64,000 nucleotides of DNA from Amblyomma americanum. Taxonomy: Eukaryota > Arthropoda > Arachnida > Ixodida > Ixodidae. The translations under genes and the position numbers were made by a program. The stretch is from assembly GCF_052857255.1 (NCBI RefSeq), contig NC_135502.1:159457599-159521598 (forward strand), in the 5' to 3' direction. Below are positions 29,744-39,324 of this stretch, one piece after another (the stretch's first letter is position 1; each line of letters starts with the position of its first letter). Below the pieces are notes generated by a model. The model had not been told where the DNA came from. It worked only from the letters and a program-made list of their open reading frames with translations, and searched no databases.

Positions 29744-32245
29744 ATGGATTTGAAGTCGTTGCGCAAACCGAAATTGCTGGAGCTTGCAAGAGAGTTGGGT
29801 CTGGATGTCTCAGACAAACTCAGAAAACCAGAACTGCTAAGGGCTATTCTTCAGTTGGAGGCTGAGGATGACGAGCTGTCGGAATGCCTTGAGACCATTG
29901 AGGAGAGGGAGCAAAAAGAGGAGCGCGAACGTAAAGAGCAAAAAGAGAAAGACGAGCGCGAACGTAAAGAACAAAAAGATAAAGAGAAAGAAGAGCGCGC
30001 TTTGAAAATGAAGCGTCTCGAGGTAGAGATGGAACGCGCTCGTCATGGAAGTCAGGCACACGGTGCAGGAGAACGAGTATCGTTCAAAATGACTGACCTG
30101 ATGCGGCCGTTTAAGCTTGGAGAGGACATTGGTTTGTTCCTGGTTAACTTTGAGCGAACGTGCGAGAAGCAGGGGTTCTCTCGGGAAACGTGGCCACAGC
30201 GCTTGCTCACTTTGTTACCCGGCGAGGCGGCCGACGTAGTCGCTCGCTTGAAGAGAGAGGAGGCAGAGGATTTCGACCAAGTGAAATCGAGTCTGCTAAA
30301 AAAGTACAGGCTGTCAGCGGAGGCGTTCGGTCGGAAGTTTCGGGAAAATGAAAACGGCAGAAGTGAGTCATATACAGAGTTTGCCTACAGGCTTATGTCA
30401 AACATGCAGGAGTGGCTCAAACAAGAGAAAGCGTTTGGTGACCACGAGAAAATTCTGCAGTGTTTCGGGCTAGAACAGTTTTATAGTCGGTTACCTGAGA
30501 ACGTGCGGTACTGGGTCTTGGATAGGCCAGACGTTAGTACTGTGGCTAAAGCCGCCGAGCTAGCCGAGGAGTTTGTGACGCGTCGGGCTCGCGGAGCTAA
30601 GGACGGTCAAAAGGGTGAATTTGGCTCCAAGTCTGAGAGGCCGAAGTTCACACCCATCAGTGCGGATGCGAGTGAAAGCAGTCCGACCGAACGTAAGGAG
30701 ACGGCGGCAGCCGAAGCCGAACGCAGAAAGCGGTTCGAGAGGAGGCAAGCGCGCGTGTGTTATACGTGCCAGAAGCCGGGTCACTTTTCGGCGCAGTGTC
30801 CAGAAACAAAAAGAAAAGTCGTGTGTTTGTCATTATGTAGCACTGACGAGAACATGAAGCTTCTCGAGCCTTACATGCGAGACTTCCTCGTGAACGGGAA
30901 AGAGTGCCGAGTGCTTCGTGATTCCGCAGCTACAATGGATGTAGTTCACCCCTCTTACGTAGAACCCGATATGTTCACGGGCGAGTGCGCATGGATCAAG
31001 CAAGCCGTGGAAGCTCATAGCGTGTGTCTGCCCGTAGCAAAAGTGCTTATTGAAGGACCTTTCGGAGCACTTGAGACGGAGGCCGTAGTGTCATCTATGC
31101 TGCCCCCCCCCCCCCCCCCCCGCCAGTACCCGTACCTATTTTCGAACAGGTCCGATCACCTCCTGCGCGAGAAGGGGCTTTTGTTTGGTGAGGCTAGCGT
31201 TCAGGCCTTAACCAGATCGAGAGTTCGGGAGCTCGCTGCAAAGGCGGTAGTTGCGGGGCCGACGTTGTCGAACAATGAAAAAGGGTCGGAGGCGCAGCAA
31301 GCTGATATTCCGAGCACGTCAGAACTGGATAAAATTGAGCCTGTAGCGTTGAAGGCACCAGGTACTGGAAAGGAAATGCCCGACATGGGAAAGTTAGAAG
31401 AGCTTCCGGTCGAGCTTCCGGGACTAGGCTCAGTGACGAACAGGGAAGACACCGATCAGGTCATTAGTGACTTACTCAGTAAAGCACCGCTGTCGCCTGA
31501 GCAGAAAACCGAACTACACCAACTCTTACAAGAGTTTCAAGGTCAGTTCTCTGAGAGGCCTGGTAGGACTTCTGTCCTTACTCATGATATAGAACTTACC
31601 TCCCCAGAGCCAGTACGATCCAAGGCGTACCGGGTGTCACCCCGCCAGCGCGATTTTATGGAGGCTGAGGTAAAGAAAATGCTACAGCTCGGTGTTATTG
31701 AGGCGGGTGAGAGTGATTATACCTCCCCTTTGATTTTAGTTGAGGTACCGGGCAAGGAACCTCGTCCTTGCGTCGACTACCGCAGGCTTAATTCCATCAC
31801 TAAGGATCAAATTTATCCGATCCCTAACATCGAGGAGCGCCTTGAGAAAGTTAGTCGCGCTCAGTTTATTTCCACCCTAGATCTTGTCAGGGGTTATTGG
31901 CAGGTTCCACTTACAGAAGAGGCTAGTAGGTATGCGGCGTTCATTTCACCAATGGGAACATTCCGTCCTAAAGTTTTGAGTTTTGGTTTGAAGAACGCGC
32001 CATACTGCTTTTCAAGCCTCATGGACAAAGTGTTGCGGGGACAGGAAGAATTCGCTTTACCGTATTTAGACGACGTAGCGATATTCTCCGCATCCTGGTC
32101 TGAGCATATGGCACACTTGCGGGCAGTGCTAACCCGCCTGCGCGAAGCGGGCTTGACAGTCAAGGCTCCCAAGTGCCAATTAGCACAGGCCGAGGTTGTC
32201 TACCTCGGTCACGTGATTGGACAGGGTCGTCGCCCCCCCCTCTGA
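29744..32245 (+). CDS. Gag-protease-RT polyprotein of the gypsy element (ends at frameshift)
   Basis: 833 residues from the ATG at 29744. Residues ~3-38 (KSLRKPKLLELARELGLD) look like a SAP nucleic-acid-binding helix pair; ~45-105 is a highly charged Glu/Lys/Arg coiled coil; ~115-290 is a capsid domain with RETWPQRLLTLLPGEAAD and WLKQEKAF, resembling the SCAN-like capsid of Gmr1-type gypsy elements. The zinc knuckle CYTCQKPGHFSAQC is at 339-352, and a retropepsin-like protease follows with LRDSAAT (Asp393; the usual Asp-Thr/Ser-Gly is Asp-Ser-Ala). A C19 run codes for a proline stretch near 455. RT spans from ~640 (KAYRVSPRQRDFM) to YLDD (774-777), with both catalytic Asp present. The protein ends in a chance stop just after an eight-C run, where the frame shifts into RNase H. 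Confidence 0.85.
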   Translation: MDLKSLRKPKLLELARELGLDVSDKLRKPELLRAILQLEAEDDELSECLETIEEREQKEERERKEQKEKDERERKEQKDKEKEERALKMKRLEVEMERARHGSQAHGAGERVSFKMTDLMRPFKLGEDIGLFLVNFERTCEKQGFSRETWPQRLLTLLPGEAADVVARLKREEAEDFDQVKSSLLKKYRLSAEAFGRKFRENENGRSESYTEFAYRLMSNMQEWLKQEKAFGDHEKILQCFGLEQFYSRLPENVRYWVLDRPDVSTVAKAAELAEEFVTRRARGAKDGQKGEFGSKSERPKFTPISADASESSPTERKETAAAEAERRKRFERRQARVCYTCQKPGHFSAQCPETKRKVVCLSLCSTDENMKLLEPYMRDFLVNGKECRVLRDSAATMDVVHPSYVEPDMFTGECAWIKQAVEAHSVCLPVAKVLIEGPFGALETEAVVSSMLPPPPPPRQYPYLFSNRSDHLLREKGLLFGEASVQALTRSRVRELAAKAVVAGPTLSNNEKGSEAQQADIPSTSELDKIEPVALKAPGTGKEMPDMGKLEELPVELPGLGSVTNREDTDQVISDLLSKAPLSPEQKTELHQLLQEFQGQFSERPGRTSVLTHDIELTSPEPVRSKAYRVSPRQRDFMEAEVKKMLQLGVIEAGESDYTSPLILVEVPGKEPRPCVDYRRLNSITKDQIYPIPNIEERLEKVSRAQFISTLDLVRGYWQVPLTEEASRYAAFISPMGTFRPKVLSFGLKNAPYCFSSLMDKVLRGQEEFALPYLDDVAIFSASWSEHMAHLRAVLTRLREAGLTVKAPKCQLAQAEVVYLGHVIGQGRRPPL

Positions 32246-32870
32246 AATAAAGGTGGCCGCTGTGCGAGACTTCCCGCAACCGCGCACGAAGACCGATATT
32301 CGGTCGTTCTTAGGTGTCGCCGGCTACTATCAGAGGTACATCCCCAGGTACTCCGATATCGCGGCTCCCCTGACGGATGCTCTAAGGAAAACAGAGCCCC
32401 AAACAGTCGTCTGGGGCGAGACAAAGGAAAGAGCTTTTAGCGCCCTAAAGAGCGCCCTAACAAGCCAGCCTGTGCTACGATCACCAGACTACACAAAAGG
32501 GTTCGTTGTTCAGTGCGATGCTAGTGAGCGAGGCATGGGCGTTGTACTGTGCCAACGGGAAAATGGAGATGTGGAACACCCCGTCCTTTATGCTAGTCGT
32601 AAGCTGACCTGTCGTGAGCAGGCGTACAGCGCCACCGAGAAAGAGTGTGCGTGTCTCGTGTGGGCCGTTCAGAAATTGTCATGCTACCTAGCCGGCTCGA
32701 GGTTTATCATTGAGACGGATCACTGCCCTCTCCAATGGCTGCAGACCATCTCTCCCAAAAATGGCCGCCTCCTGCGCTGGAGCCTCGCTTTGCAACAATA
32801 TTCCTTTGAGGTGCGTTACAAAAAGGGGAGTCTCAACGGTAACGCCGATGGCTTAAGTCGAAGCCCCTAA
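32241..32870 (+). pseudogene. RT connection and RNase H of the gypsy element (shifted frame)
   Basis: Continues from the RT in a different frame after the C run at 32233-32240, so it is not translated without a shift. It contains the FLGVAGYYQRYIPRYS connector, then RNase H with CDASERGMGVVLCQ (Asp), YSATEKECACLVWA (Glu) and IETDHCPLQWL (Asp), ending GNADGLSRSP before a stop. All three metal-binding acids are present, so the domain itself looks intact. No integrase HHCC or DDE region follows. Removal of one C would restore the frame, so a sequencing or assembly error in the homopolymer is possible. Confidence 0.8.
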
Positions 32871-32978
32871 CGTGGAAATCCGCCTCAAAGTTGTTTGTTA
32901 CTGATGTTTTATTCCTGAGGCAGGATTTTTAACATATTGCTTTTGTTTAGTGTTTCAAAGTGATTATGTGCTTTCTAA

Positions 32979-33297
32979 TAATAATAATAATAATTGGTTT
33001 TTCGTGGAAAGGAAATGGCGCAGTATCTGTCTCATATATCGTTGGACACCTGAACCGCGCCGTAAGGGAAGGGATAAAGGAGGGAGTGAAAGAAGAGAGG
33101 AACAAATAGGTCCGTAGTGGAGGGCTCCGGAATAATTTCGACCACCTGGGGATCTTTAACGTGCACTGACATCGCACAGCACACGGGCGCCTTAGCGTTT
33201 TTCCTCCATAAAAACGCAGCCGCCGCGGTCGGGTTCGAACCCGGGAACTCCGGATCAGTAGTCGAGCGCCCTAACCACTGAGCCACCGCGGCGGGGC
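32979..33297 (-). repeat. SINE-A copy inside the gypsy element
   Basis: Minus orientation: tRNA-like head at 33296-33226 (GGTGGCTCAGTGGTTAGGGC A box, GGGTTCGAACCCGACC B box), body, then the tail ending in (TTA)n, seen here as (AAT)n at 32977-32994. It is flanked by GTGCTTTCTA on both sides (32969-32978 and 33298-33307), a perfect 10-bp target duplication. It inserted after the gypsy copy, which is itself young. Confidence 0.9.
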
Positions 33298-33307
33298 GTG
33301 CTTTCTA

Positions 33308-33680
33308 GTGCAATTTTCCAATTTGTGGACGCGTTCTGAGTGCTGCTTGACTACTGTAAGGAACTAGGCCGTAGTATAAAAGGGGAAAGAGCCTGGCAGA
33401 GCTTAGTGAGGGTTGTCTCGTACTTGCTAACTGAGCGGTTGCATTTCGGCGTAGTTCTAACGCTTGCTGGGAACGAGCACAAAAATGGCAACTCTCCCGA
33501 AGTGACTTTGCAGTGTCCTGTGTGATCCTGAACCTGAGAACGAGGCCTTCTCTGTGCGCTGCGCTCAAGCAACGTCGAGGGACGACCGGTTTCGATTACG
33601 AGCATCATCGAGCGACATCCCTCTGGACAGCGGATGCAGTCCCCTGACCATCGGGATCTCCTTCTCCCGGCGGGGCGGTC
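33308..33680. other. Non-coding 3' region of the gypsy element
   Basis: Contains GTAGTATAAAAGGGGAAAG at about 33371-33389, a possible internal TATA element, but no integrase or env-like frame. Confidence 0.5.
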
Positions 33681-34253
33681 TGTTACGTTTCGCCTACGAC
33701 GCGCGGTATAGCCGGCGCGGATGCAACGGACGCCGGGGCTTCGTTCAAAGTGGCGGTCATTTTGGGCCCGTTCAGTGCTGCCGTAACGCCTCCCGCCAAA
33801 CGCGTCCAGGCAGGTTTCAATGCCACGTGTCGTCGTGTGTGCGTGTGTGTGTGTGCATGTTGGTGCCCACGCTTGTCAAAGCGCGGCAGCCGGGGAGAGG
33901 AGCTCCCCAACTGGGAGGCGAGGAGGTCTGACCGGCGCCGGCCCGGCCGACGCGCACGTCACGTCTGAACATGTCGGAGCGTCGCCGTATCGGGCGCCTC
34001 ATCCAGAGCCGTTCCTTCTTGCCCTCGACTCCGAGGGTATAAAAGCCGCTGCCCCGGACGCCAAAGAGAGACTTCGATTTCGTCCTTCGAGTAACGTGGT
34101 CGCCCTGACCGGCTGCTCTTTTGAGATGCCAGAATAAACAAGTTGTTCTGTTGCCAGTCGACTCATCCTTTGCCGGGACCTTCGGATGTTTCCAGCTGTG
34201 CCCCAGGCCGCCAGGCCAACGCTACCCTTGGGGCTTGCAACCCATTTGCAACA
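33681..34253 (+). repeat. 3' LTR (573 bp)
   Basis: Same length as the 5' LTR, with TATA at 34037-34045 and AATAAA at 34133-34138. Followed by CCGC, compared with CCGA before the 5' LTR. Confidence 0.9.
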
Positions 34254-34399
34254 CCGCCAATCGTGGGTTTCGGTATGCATCTGGCCGCGAGTATGCGGCT
34301 CCGGAAGATGGCCCGGAGGAGGCGGAACAGATGGAAACAAGCCGAAACTGACATGCAACAGGGGTATGACCTCAGACGACCAAGTCAGTGTTGGTGCTT

Positions 34400-35423
34400 A
34401 GTCTATTAGGGTTGAAATTTTCTTTGGTTTCTGCCATCGAAAGAGAGGATAGGGTGCCATGGTTTTCGTTGATGCCATTTTTGCACTGTGTTAAATTTGA
34501 AAATAAAGTATGATTCGCGTTGTTCGCGCTGCCGGGTGTTTTTAAAGCTACTCTGCAATATCCTTACTTTAAGTTTATCAAACTCGTGGCCTTTTTCGTG
34601 GAGGTGTCTCGAAAGTGGGAGGCCAGGGAGAGATTGAGTATGTGAGCGGTGGTTATTAAATCTTAATCGGAAGGAATTGTCTGTTTGCCCAATGTACTGC
34701 ATCTGACATTCGCCACACTCGAGCATGTAAACAACATTACTGGAATCGCAGTTTAAGTCCTTCTCTCGGATAACATGTTTGAAATCTGAATGGGTACTTT
34801 TAGTCAGTGTTGTGGTTTGCATGTGTTTGCAAACTTGCCATCTGCTCTTTCCGCAAGGTGTGCAACCCACCAGCCTCGGTTTATTAACCGTTGAGTGCAC
34901 AAGGTGATTTTGTAAATTTTTTAGCCTTCTGTATGTTACCCGGGGGACCAATGAAAAAATTTTTGAGAGCCGCTCACTTTGTTCTATGATATTGAAGTGT
35001 TTTTGGAGGATTTTGTTAATATTCGGTAGGTTGTCTGTGAATTTCAGTACTAGATTAAAGCGATGCGGTGTTGGCGGGGATTCCGCAGGGATGTGATTAC
35101 GGTTAGTAACTTCCGCCCTTTTAATGGCATCGTCGAATATTGAAGGCGGGTAGCGCTGTTTCTTTAGAATTTCCCATGTGTTTAGCATTTTTTTGAAAAT
35201 CTTCTGCTCGAGAGCAAATGCGTTTGAATCGGATAGCCTGTGAGTACGGAATTGAAGTTTTGCATTGGACGTATAAAAAAAAAGATACTGTTGTCTGTCT
35301 GTGGGTTTTTTATAAACGGTAGTGATTAATGCACCCCTGTCAACACGAACAAACACATCAAGGAAGTTAATGCTATTAATTGAGTACGTGTGTGTGAAAG
35401 AGATATTTGGATGTATATTGCCG
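34400..35423 (-). mobile_element. PLE 3' half with intact reading frame
   Basis: A 5'-truncated PLE on the minus strand. The frame is open from about 35423 (HPNISFTHTYSINSINFLDVF) to the stop at 34406. The 5' end is cut where a SINE-A tail meets it at 35424. Downstream (34400-34254) no terminal motif was recognised before the gypsy LTR. Confidence 0.8.
34406..35356 (-). CDS. PLE RT C terminus, CCH zinc motif and GIY-YIG endonuclease
   Basis: 316 residues from the first Met; the frame actually extends about 22 residues further upstream to 35423. Residues 1-25 carry the RT thumb (TTVYKKPTDRQQYLFFY), then ~35-150 form a helical connector. Cys165, Cys168, Cys176 and His178 (GCTPCGKSRWQVCKHM) are the zinc-type motif that precedes the nuclease in EN-positive PLEs. 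Residues ~208-290 are the GIY-YIG domain with VVYML, QYIGQT and the RLRFNNHR helix, and SRHLHEKGHEF follows. The end is basic (RNQRKFQP). It nicks target DNA during retrotransposition in the family. It lacks the RT palm, so it cannot act alone. Confidence 0.8.
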   Translation of the reverse strand: MFVRVDRGALITTVYKKPTDRQQYLFFYTSNAKLQFRTHRLSDSNAFALEQKIFKKMLNTWEILKKQRYPPSIFDDAIKRAEVTNRNHIPAESPPTPHRFNLVLKFTDNLPNINKILQKHFNIIEQSERLSKIFSLVPRVTYRRLKNLQNHLVHSTVNKPRLVGCTPCGKSRWQVCKHMQTTTLTKSTHSDFKHVIREKDLNCDSSNVVYMLECGECQMQYIGQTDNSFRLRFNNHRSHTQSLPGLPLSRHLHEKGHEFDKLKVRILQSSFKNTRQREQRESYFIFKFNTVQKWHQRKPWHPILSFDGRNQRKFQP

Positions 35424-35601
35424 AATAATAATAATAATAATAATAATTGGTTTTTGGGGAAAGGAAATGGCGCAGTATCTGTCTCGTATATCGTTGGACA
35501 CCTGAACCGCGCCGTAAGGGAAGGGATAAAGGAGGGAGTGAAAGAAGAAAGGAATAAATAGGTGCCGTAGTGGAGGGCTCCGGAATAATTTCGACCACCT
35601 G
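35424..35601 (-). repeat. SINE-A copy, 5' truncated
   Basis: (AAT)n, then TTGGTTTTTGGGGAAAGGAA and the body up to AATTTCGACCACCTG. The tRNA head is missing, as expected from 5' truncation during LINE-driven insertion. It separates the PLE from the RTE-like LINE. Confidence 0.85.
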
Positions 35602-37240
35602 CGCCTTAAGAGCCAAAGAAACCAATGCAATCAGCAACAGGGACACGATACAGAGATCTGTGCAGTAGCCAATGTAATCCGGACATACTCGTACATGAGA
35701 AAGGCACTAACTCACAGCAGTGGGACATACCGGCCAGTAACGAAGTAACGAACGAGGAAGTAAAGAAAGACTTAGGAGCAATGGAAAGGGGGAAAGCAGC
35801 TGATGAGGATCAGATAACAGTAAATCTGTTGAAGGCCGGAGGGAAGATTGTGCTAGAAAAACAAGCCACCCTGTGCCTCGACCAGCAGAAACTTGGGCGG
35901 ACTATAGCATCATCCCAATCCATAGGAAAAAAAGGTGCCAAAGACTTCAAAAATTGCAGATCGATCAGCTTACTGTCCTTTTGTTACTAGGTATTTACGA
36001 AGGTAAACGCTAATATGGTCCGGACAACATTAGACTAAAATGAATTAAGTGATCAGGCAGGCTTTCGTGGAGGGTACTCGATAATAGACCATATTCACTC
36101 TATCAAACGGGTGATATAGAAGTGCGCGGAATAGAACCACACCCTACTACAGCATTCATAGATAACGAGCAAGCATTTGACCAAGCGGAAACCTGAGCAG
36201 TGAGGTAAACAACAACAGTGATGTAGGCACTGCGGAATCGGGGTGTACAAGAGCCTTCTGTAAAAATGCTGGAATATATCGATATCGGCTGCACACCCAC
36301 CGCAGTCCTCGTTAAAATGAACTATAAAATTCCAATAAAGAAGGGTGTCAGGCAGGAAGACGACCTCGCCAATGCTATTCACCGCCTGTTTAGAAAAGTA
36401 TTCAGAGTTGTTGGTAAGCGTTAATCGAGAATAACTTACTAATCTCTGATTCGCTCGTGACATTGGCTTGCTCTGTAACGCAGGAGATGAACTGAAAAGC
36501 ATGATCAATGACTCAGACAGGCAGAGCAGAACGTTGGGTCTAAAAATTAATATGCAGAAAACCAAACTAATGTTCAATAGTCTTGAGAGGGAACACCTGT
36601 TTCCAATTGTTAGCGAGGTGCGGGAAGTCGTAAGGAAATACGTCTACTATACTAGGTAGTGAGCGCACATCCAGATCACGAGAGTGAAATGACTAGAAGA
36701 AAGTAGCGATACGCTTTTGGCAGGTTCGCTCATATTACGAATATCAGTTTACCAGTATCCCTGAAGAGAACAGTATACAACAGCTCTACACTACAGGGGC
36801 TAACCTATGACGCAGAAGCGCGCAGGCTAACGAAAAGGGTTCAAGTTAAGGACAATGCAGCAAGCTATGGAAAGCAAAATTATAGGTGCAGCGTTAAGAG
36901 ATAGGAAGAGGGCAGAGTTGTCAGGGAATAAACGCGGGTTAGAGATATCCTAGTCAAAATCTAAAGAATAAAATTATCTTTGCAAAGGAATGTAATGCGA
37001 AGGCAAGATAACCGATGGTCCTTAAATGTAAAGGACTGGATTCCAAGAGAAGGCAAGCGTGGCAGGTGGCGGCAGAAGGTTAGGTGGGCGGATGAGATCA
37101 AGAAGTCCGCAGGTACTGGGTGGCCACAACTGGCGCAGGACAGGGTTAATTCGAGATATATGAAGAGGCCATTGCCCTGCAGTGGCAGCAGCCAGGCTGA
37201 TGATGTTGAAAGCTATGACGCGATAGAGTTTTTGATAAAT
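35602..37240 (+). pseudogene. RTE-like LINE ORF2 remnant
   Basis: Forward frames, heavily broken. LGAMERGKAADEDQITVNLLKAGG (35780-35850) matches the RT region before motif 1; KGAKDFKNCRSISLLS (35935-35985) is the NYRPISL motif; QAGFRGGYSIIDHIHSI (36056-36105) is the GFR...T.DHI motif typical of RTE/BovB-type elements. The YADD region is not readable near 36460. The end, KVRWADEIKKSAGTGWPQLAQDR (37080-37145), matches the RTE C-terminal RW...W...A.DR motif. No endonuclease is left; the 5' side is cut by the SINE-A. Confidence 0.7.
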
Positions 37241-37391
37241 TCCCACATATACGGAACTTTACATTCCAGATCCCTTATAGTCCTCATACTAGCCCATACG
37301 CAGTGGTTAAGAGGTGGGCTGCTGCCGTATGATGGCAGGTGCTGCCACCGGTGGGACTTCCGAGCCCCAGGTTATTCATCGGTGAGTGGCA

Positions 37392-37703
37392 CTTGCCGCG
37401 GCAGCTCAGTGGTGGGGCGCTCGTCTACTGAGCCGCAGTACTCGGGTTCGAACCCGACCACGGCAGCCGCGTTTCGATGGAGGAGCATCACAAAGGGCGC
37501 GCGTGTGCTGTGCGATGTCAGTGCCCGATAAAGATCCCCCGGTGGTCGAAATTAATCCGAAGTCCTCCACTATGGCACTTCTTTCATCCTTTCTTCATTC
37601 AATACCTCATTTATCCCTTCCCTCACGACGCGGTTCGGGTGTCCACCGAGATGTATGAGACAGATACATTTCCTTTCCTCGGAAACAAATTTCCATTTTT
37701 TTT
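37392..37703 (+). repeat. SINE-A copy, plus orientation
   Basis: Head TTGCCGCGGCAGCTCAGTGG with B box GGGTTCGAACCCGACC, body GCGATGTCAGTGCCCGATAA, and tail through GGTTCGGGTGTCCACCGAGA to TTCCTCGGAAACAAATTTCC. It has more mismatches than the copy at 32979-33297, so it is older. Confidence 0.85.
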
Positions 37704-39143
37704 CCGTTTTGATAGAGCACAAATGTATATACGGTCAAAGTTTAGTCGCGTGCGTCGCTGACACATCCTGTACGTTTAAAGGCGAAAGGCATATCTCAAG
37801 GAAGAAAGCAGGAATAAGCGCCAGTGTTGAATGTCTTGCTCTGGCGAATGGTGTCCAAGTTGCAGTGGCAGGGAGAGCGCATGTTCGGAACTCGGCCCCG
37901 AACTCAGCGAGGGCTGGGTGCAAGGCGCAACCGCTGTGGCACACCCTGCCGTCCGCAGAGGCGGCGCTCCCGGCGGGACTGCAGCACCGGGGTCGGGTGG
38001 CGGCAAATGAACCAGAAATGAACTGGCTGCTCCCCGTGGCAATGGCGCTTGTCAGCGACCGGGTAGCGGGAGGCGCCCCCAGCAAGCGTGTAATCACATT
38101 GTCAGCGTGGCTTTGATTCGGACCCCGTTTTCCGCTTCTTGTTTCGCAACAGCCTCCCCACTATCGATCGAGCCGGTGCGGGCGCAAGCGCGGTTGCTGC
38201 TGGACGCCGCCACCCATGGCCCCCCTCGGCACGTGCGCCACCGGTGGCTGCCCTGCGCAGCGGTCGTCCGGGAGACACGCACCAAAGATCGCAGGACGAG
38301 GCCCTAACCCGAAACCTCATCCCGAAACCTTCCATCGCACGGGTTGCACTGACTGCACGCCTTGACAATCTGGTCTTGATACGCACCGTGCGGTCTCTTG
38401 GAATTCGTCAACATGTTATACTTGAAAAAAACCCGAAGAGCTGGCTGCAGTCACTACAGACTCTGCTCAGAAGCTAACGAGTTCATTTTCCTTGCTTCTT
38501 CGATAAAAGGGCCCAAATCTACGGCGTGGCTTCGTTGCGCTGACACAATTTACGACGGCAAATGTCTAGAACTGTTAAGCCCGCTGGAATAGTGCTGTTT
38601 AAGTGCCCAGAGCTGCTAGTGCCAACAGCGGCTTACCGCTAACGGCGAGGTGACCTCGAAACGCTGTCTATAATGCGCCACTAAAAAAGACAGCAGAGTC
38701 AAAGTCGCCGGTTGGGTCCTCGTCAGAAGCTCAATGCAGAATTACTGACGCTACAATCAGAGGACTGTCCTTGGAACTAGATGGTACTGCCAGGTAAAGT
38801 GTTCAGGCAACGTGTCCGTTAACTGTCAAACTAGGAGCTGCTGCGGCCCGGAATAGACCTAAGAAATTCCCCGATGCATTTAATGGCTGCCTTCGAGTGA
38901 TACCGGCAAAGGGCGTGACGGAGCTAAGGCGAGGAAGAACCGGCTCCGACAGCGCTGAGGCTCGAACTGTTGCTGTTGTTGTTAGCCTATCAAAAGATGG
39001 CACACACCCCCACTGGGGGATCGGCCAAGAATCGGGTGGCTATTCACCTGAACGCAGTTAACAAAAAGGAAAAGCACGTGGGAGCGCAACACCGGTGAAT
39101 TTTTCGTCATGAGCAGAAAAGGGATGAGTGTTTTGATTTTAAA
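37704..39143. other. Unassigned, GC-rich in the first half
   Basis: Long overlapping frames at 37735-38386 on both strands come from GC-rich composition, and I recognise no domain. At about 38960-39060 the minus strand reads CCGATCCCCCAGTGGGGGTG and GGCTAACAACAACAGCAAC, which resembles a LINE 3' end, but no ORF2 precedes it. Confidence 0.4.
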
Positions 39144-39273
<130 letters not shown>

Positions 39274-39324
39274 GAGAGGGATTAAATATTAAATATTAAG
39301 ATTAAATATTAAATATTAATATTA

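Larger units (their letters stand above)
28860..34253 (+). mobile_element. Young Ty3/gypsy LTR retrotransposon lacking integrase
   Basis: Two 573-bp LTRs (28860-29432 and 33681-34253) start TGTTA and end GCAACA and differ at about four positions. The interior encodes Gag, protease and RT in one frame (29744-32245) and RNase H in another (32240-32870), then about 810 bp without integrase, 319 bp of which is a SINE. A TGG-starting candidate primer site lies at 29435, and the 3' LTR is preceded by a G-rich GGCGGGGCGG. Flanks are CCGA (28856-28859) and CCGC (34254-34257), an imperfect 4-bp target duplication. It must have been moved by integrase from another element, or lost its own just before or after insertion. 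Confidence 0.85.

Noticed and set aside
29178..29789. 203-residue minus-strand frame over the 5' LTR
   Set aside because: Antisense shadow of the GC-rich LTR; it is partly repeated in the 3' LTR and no domain is recognised.
37735..38477. Host gene in overlapping GC-rich frames
   Set aside because: Frames are open on both strands because of composition; no motif, splice pattern or family recognised.
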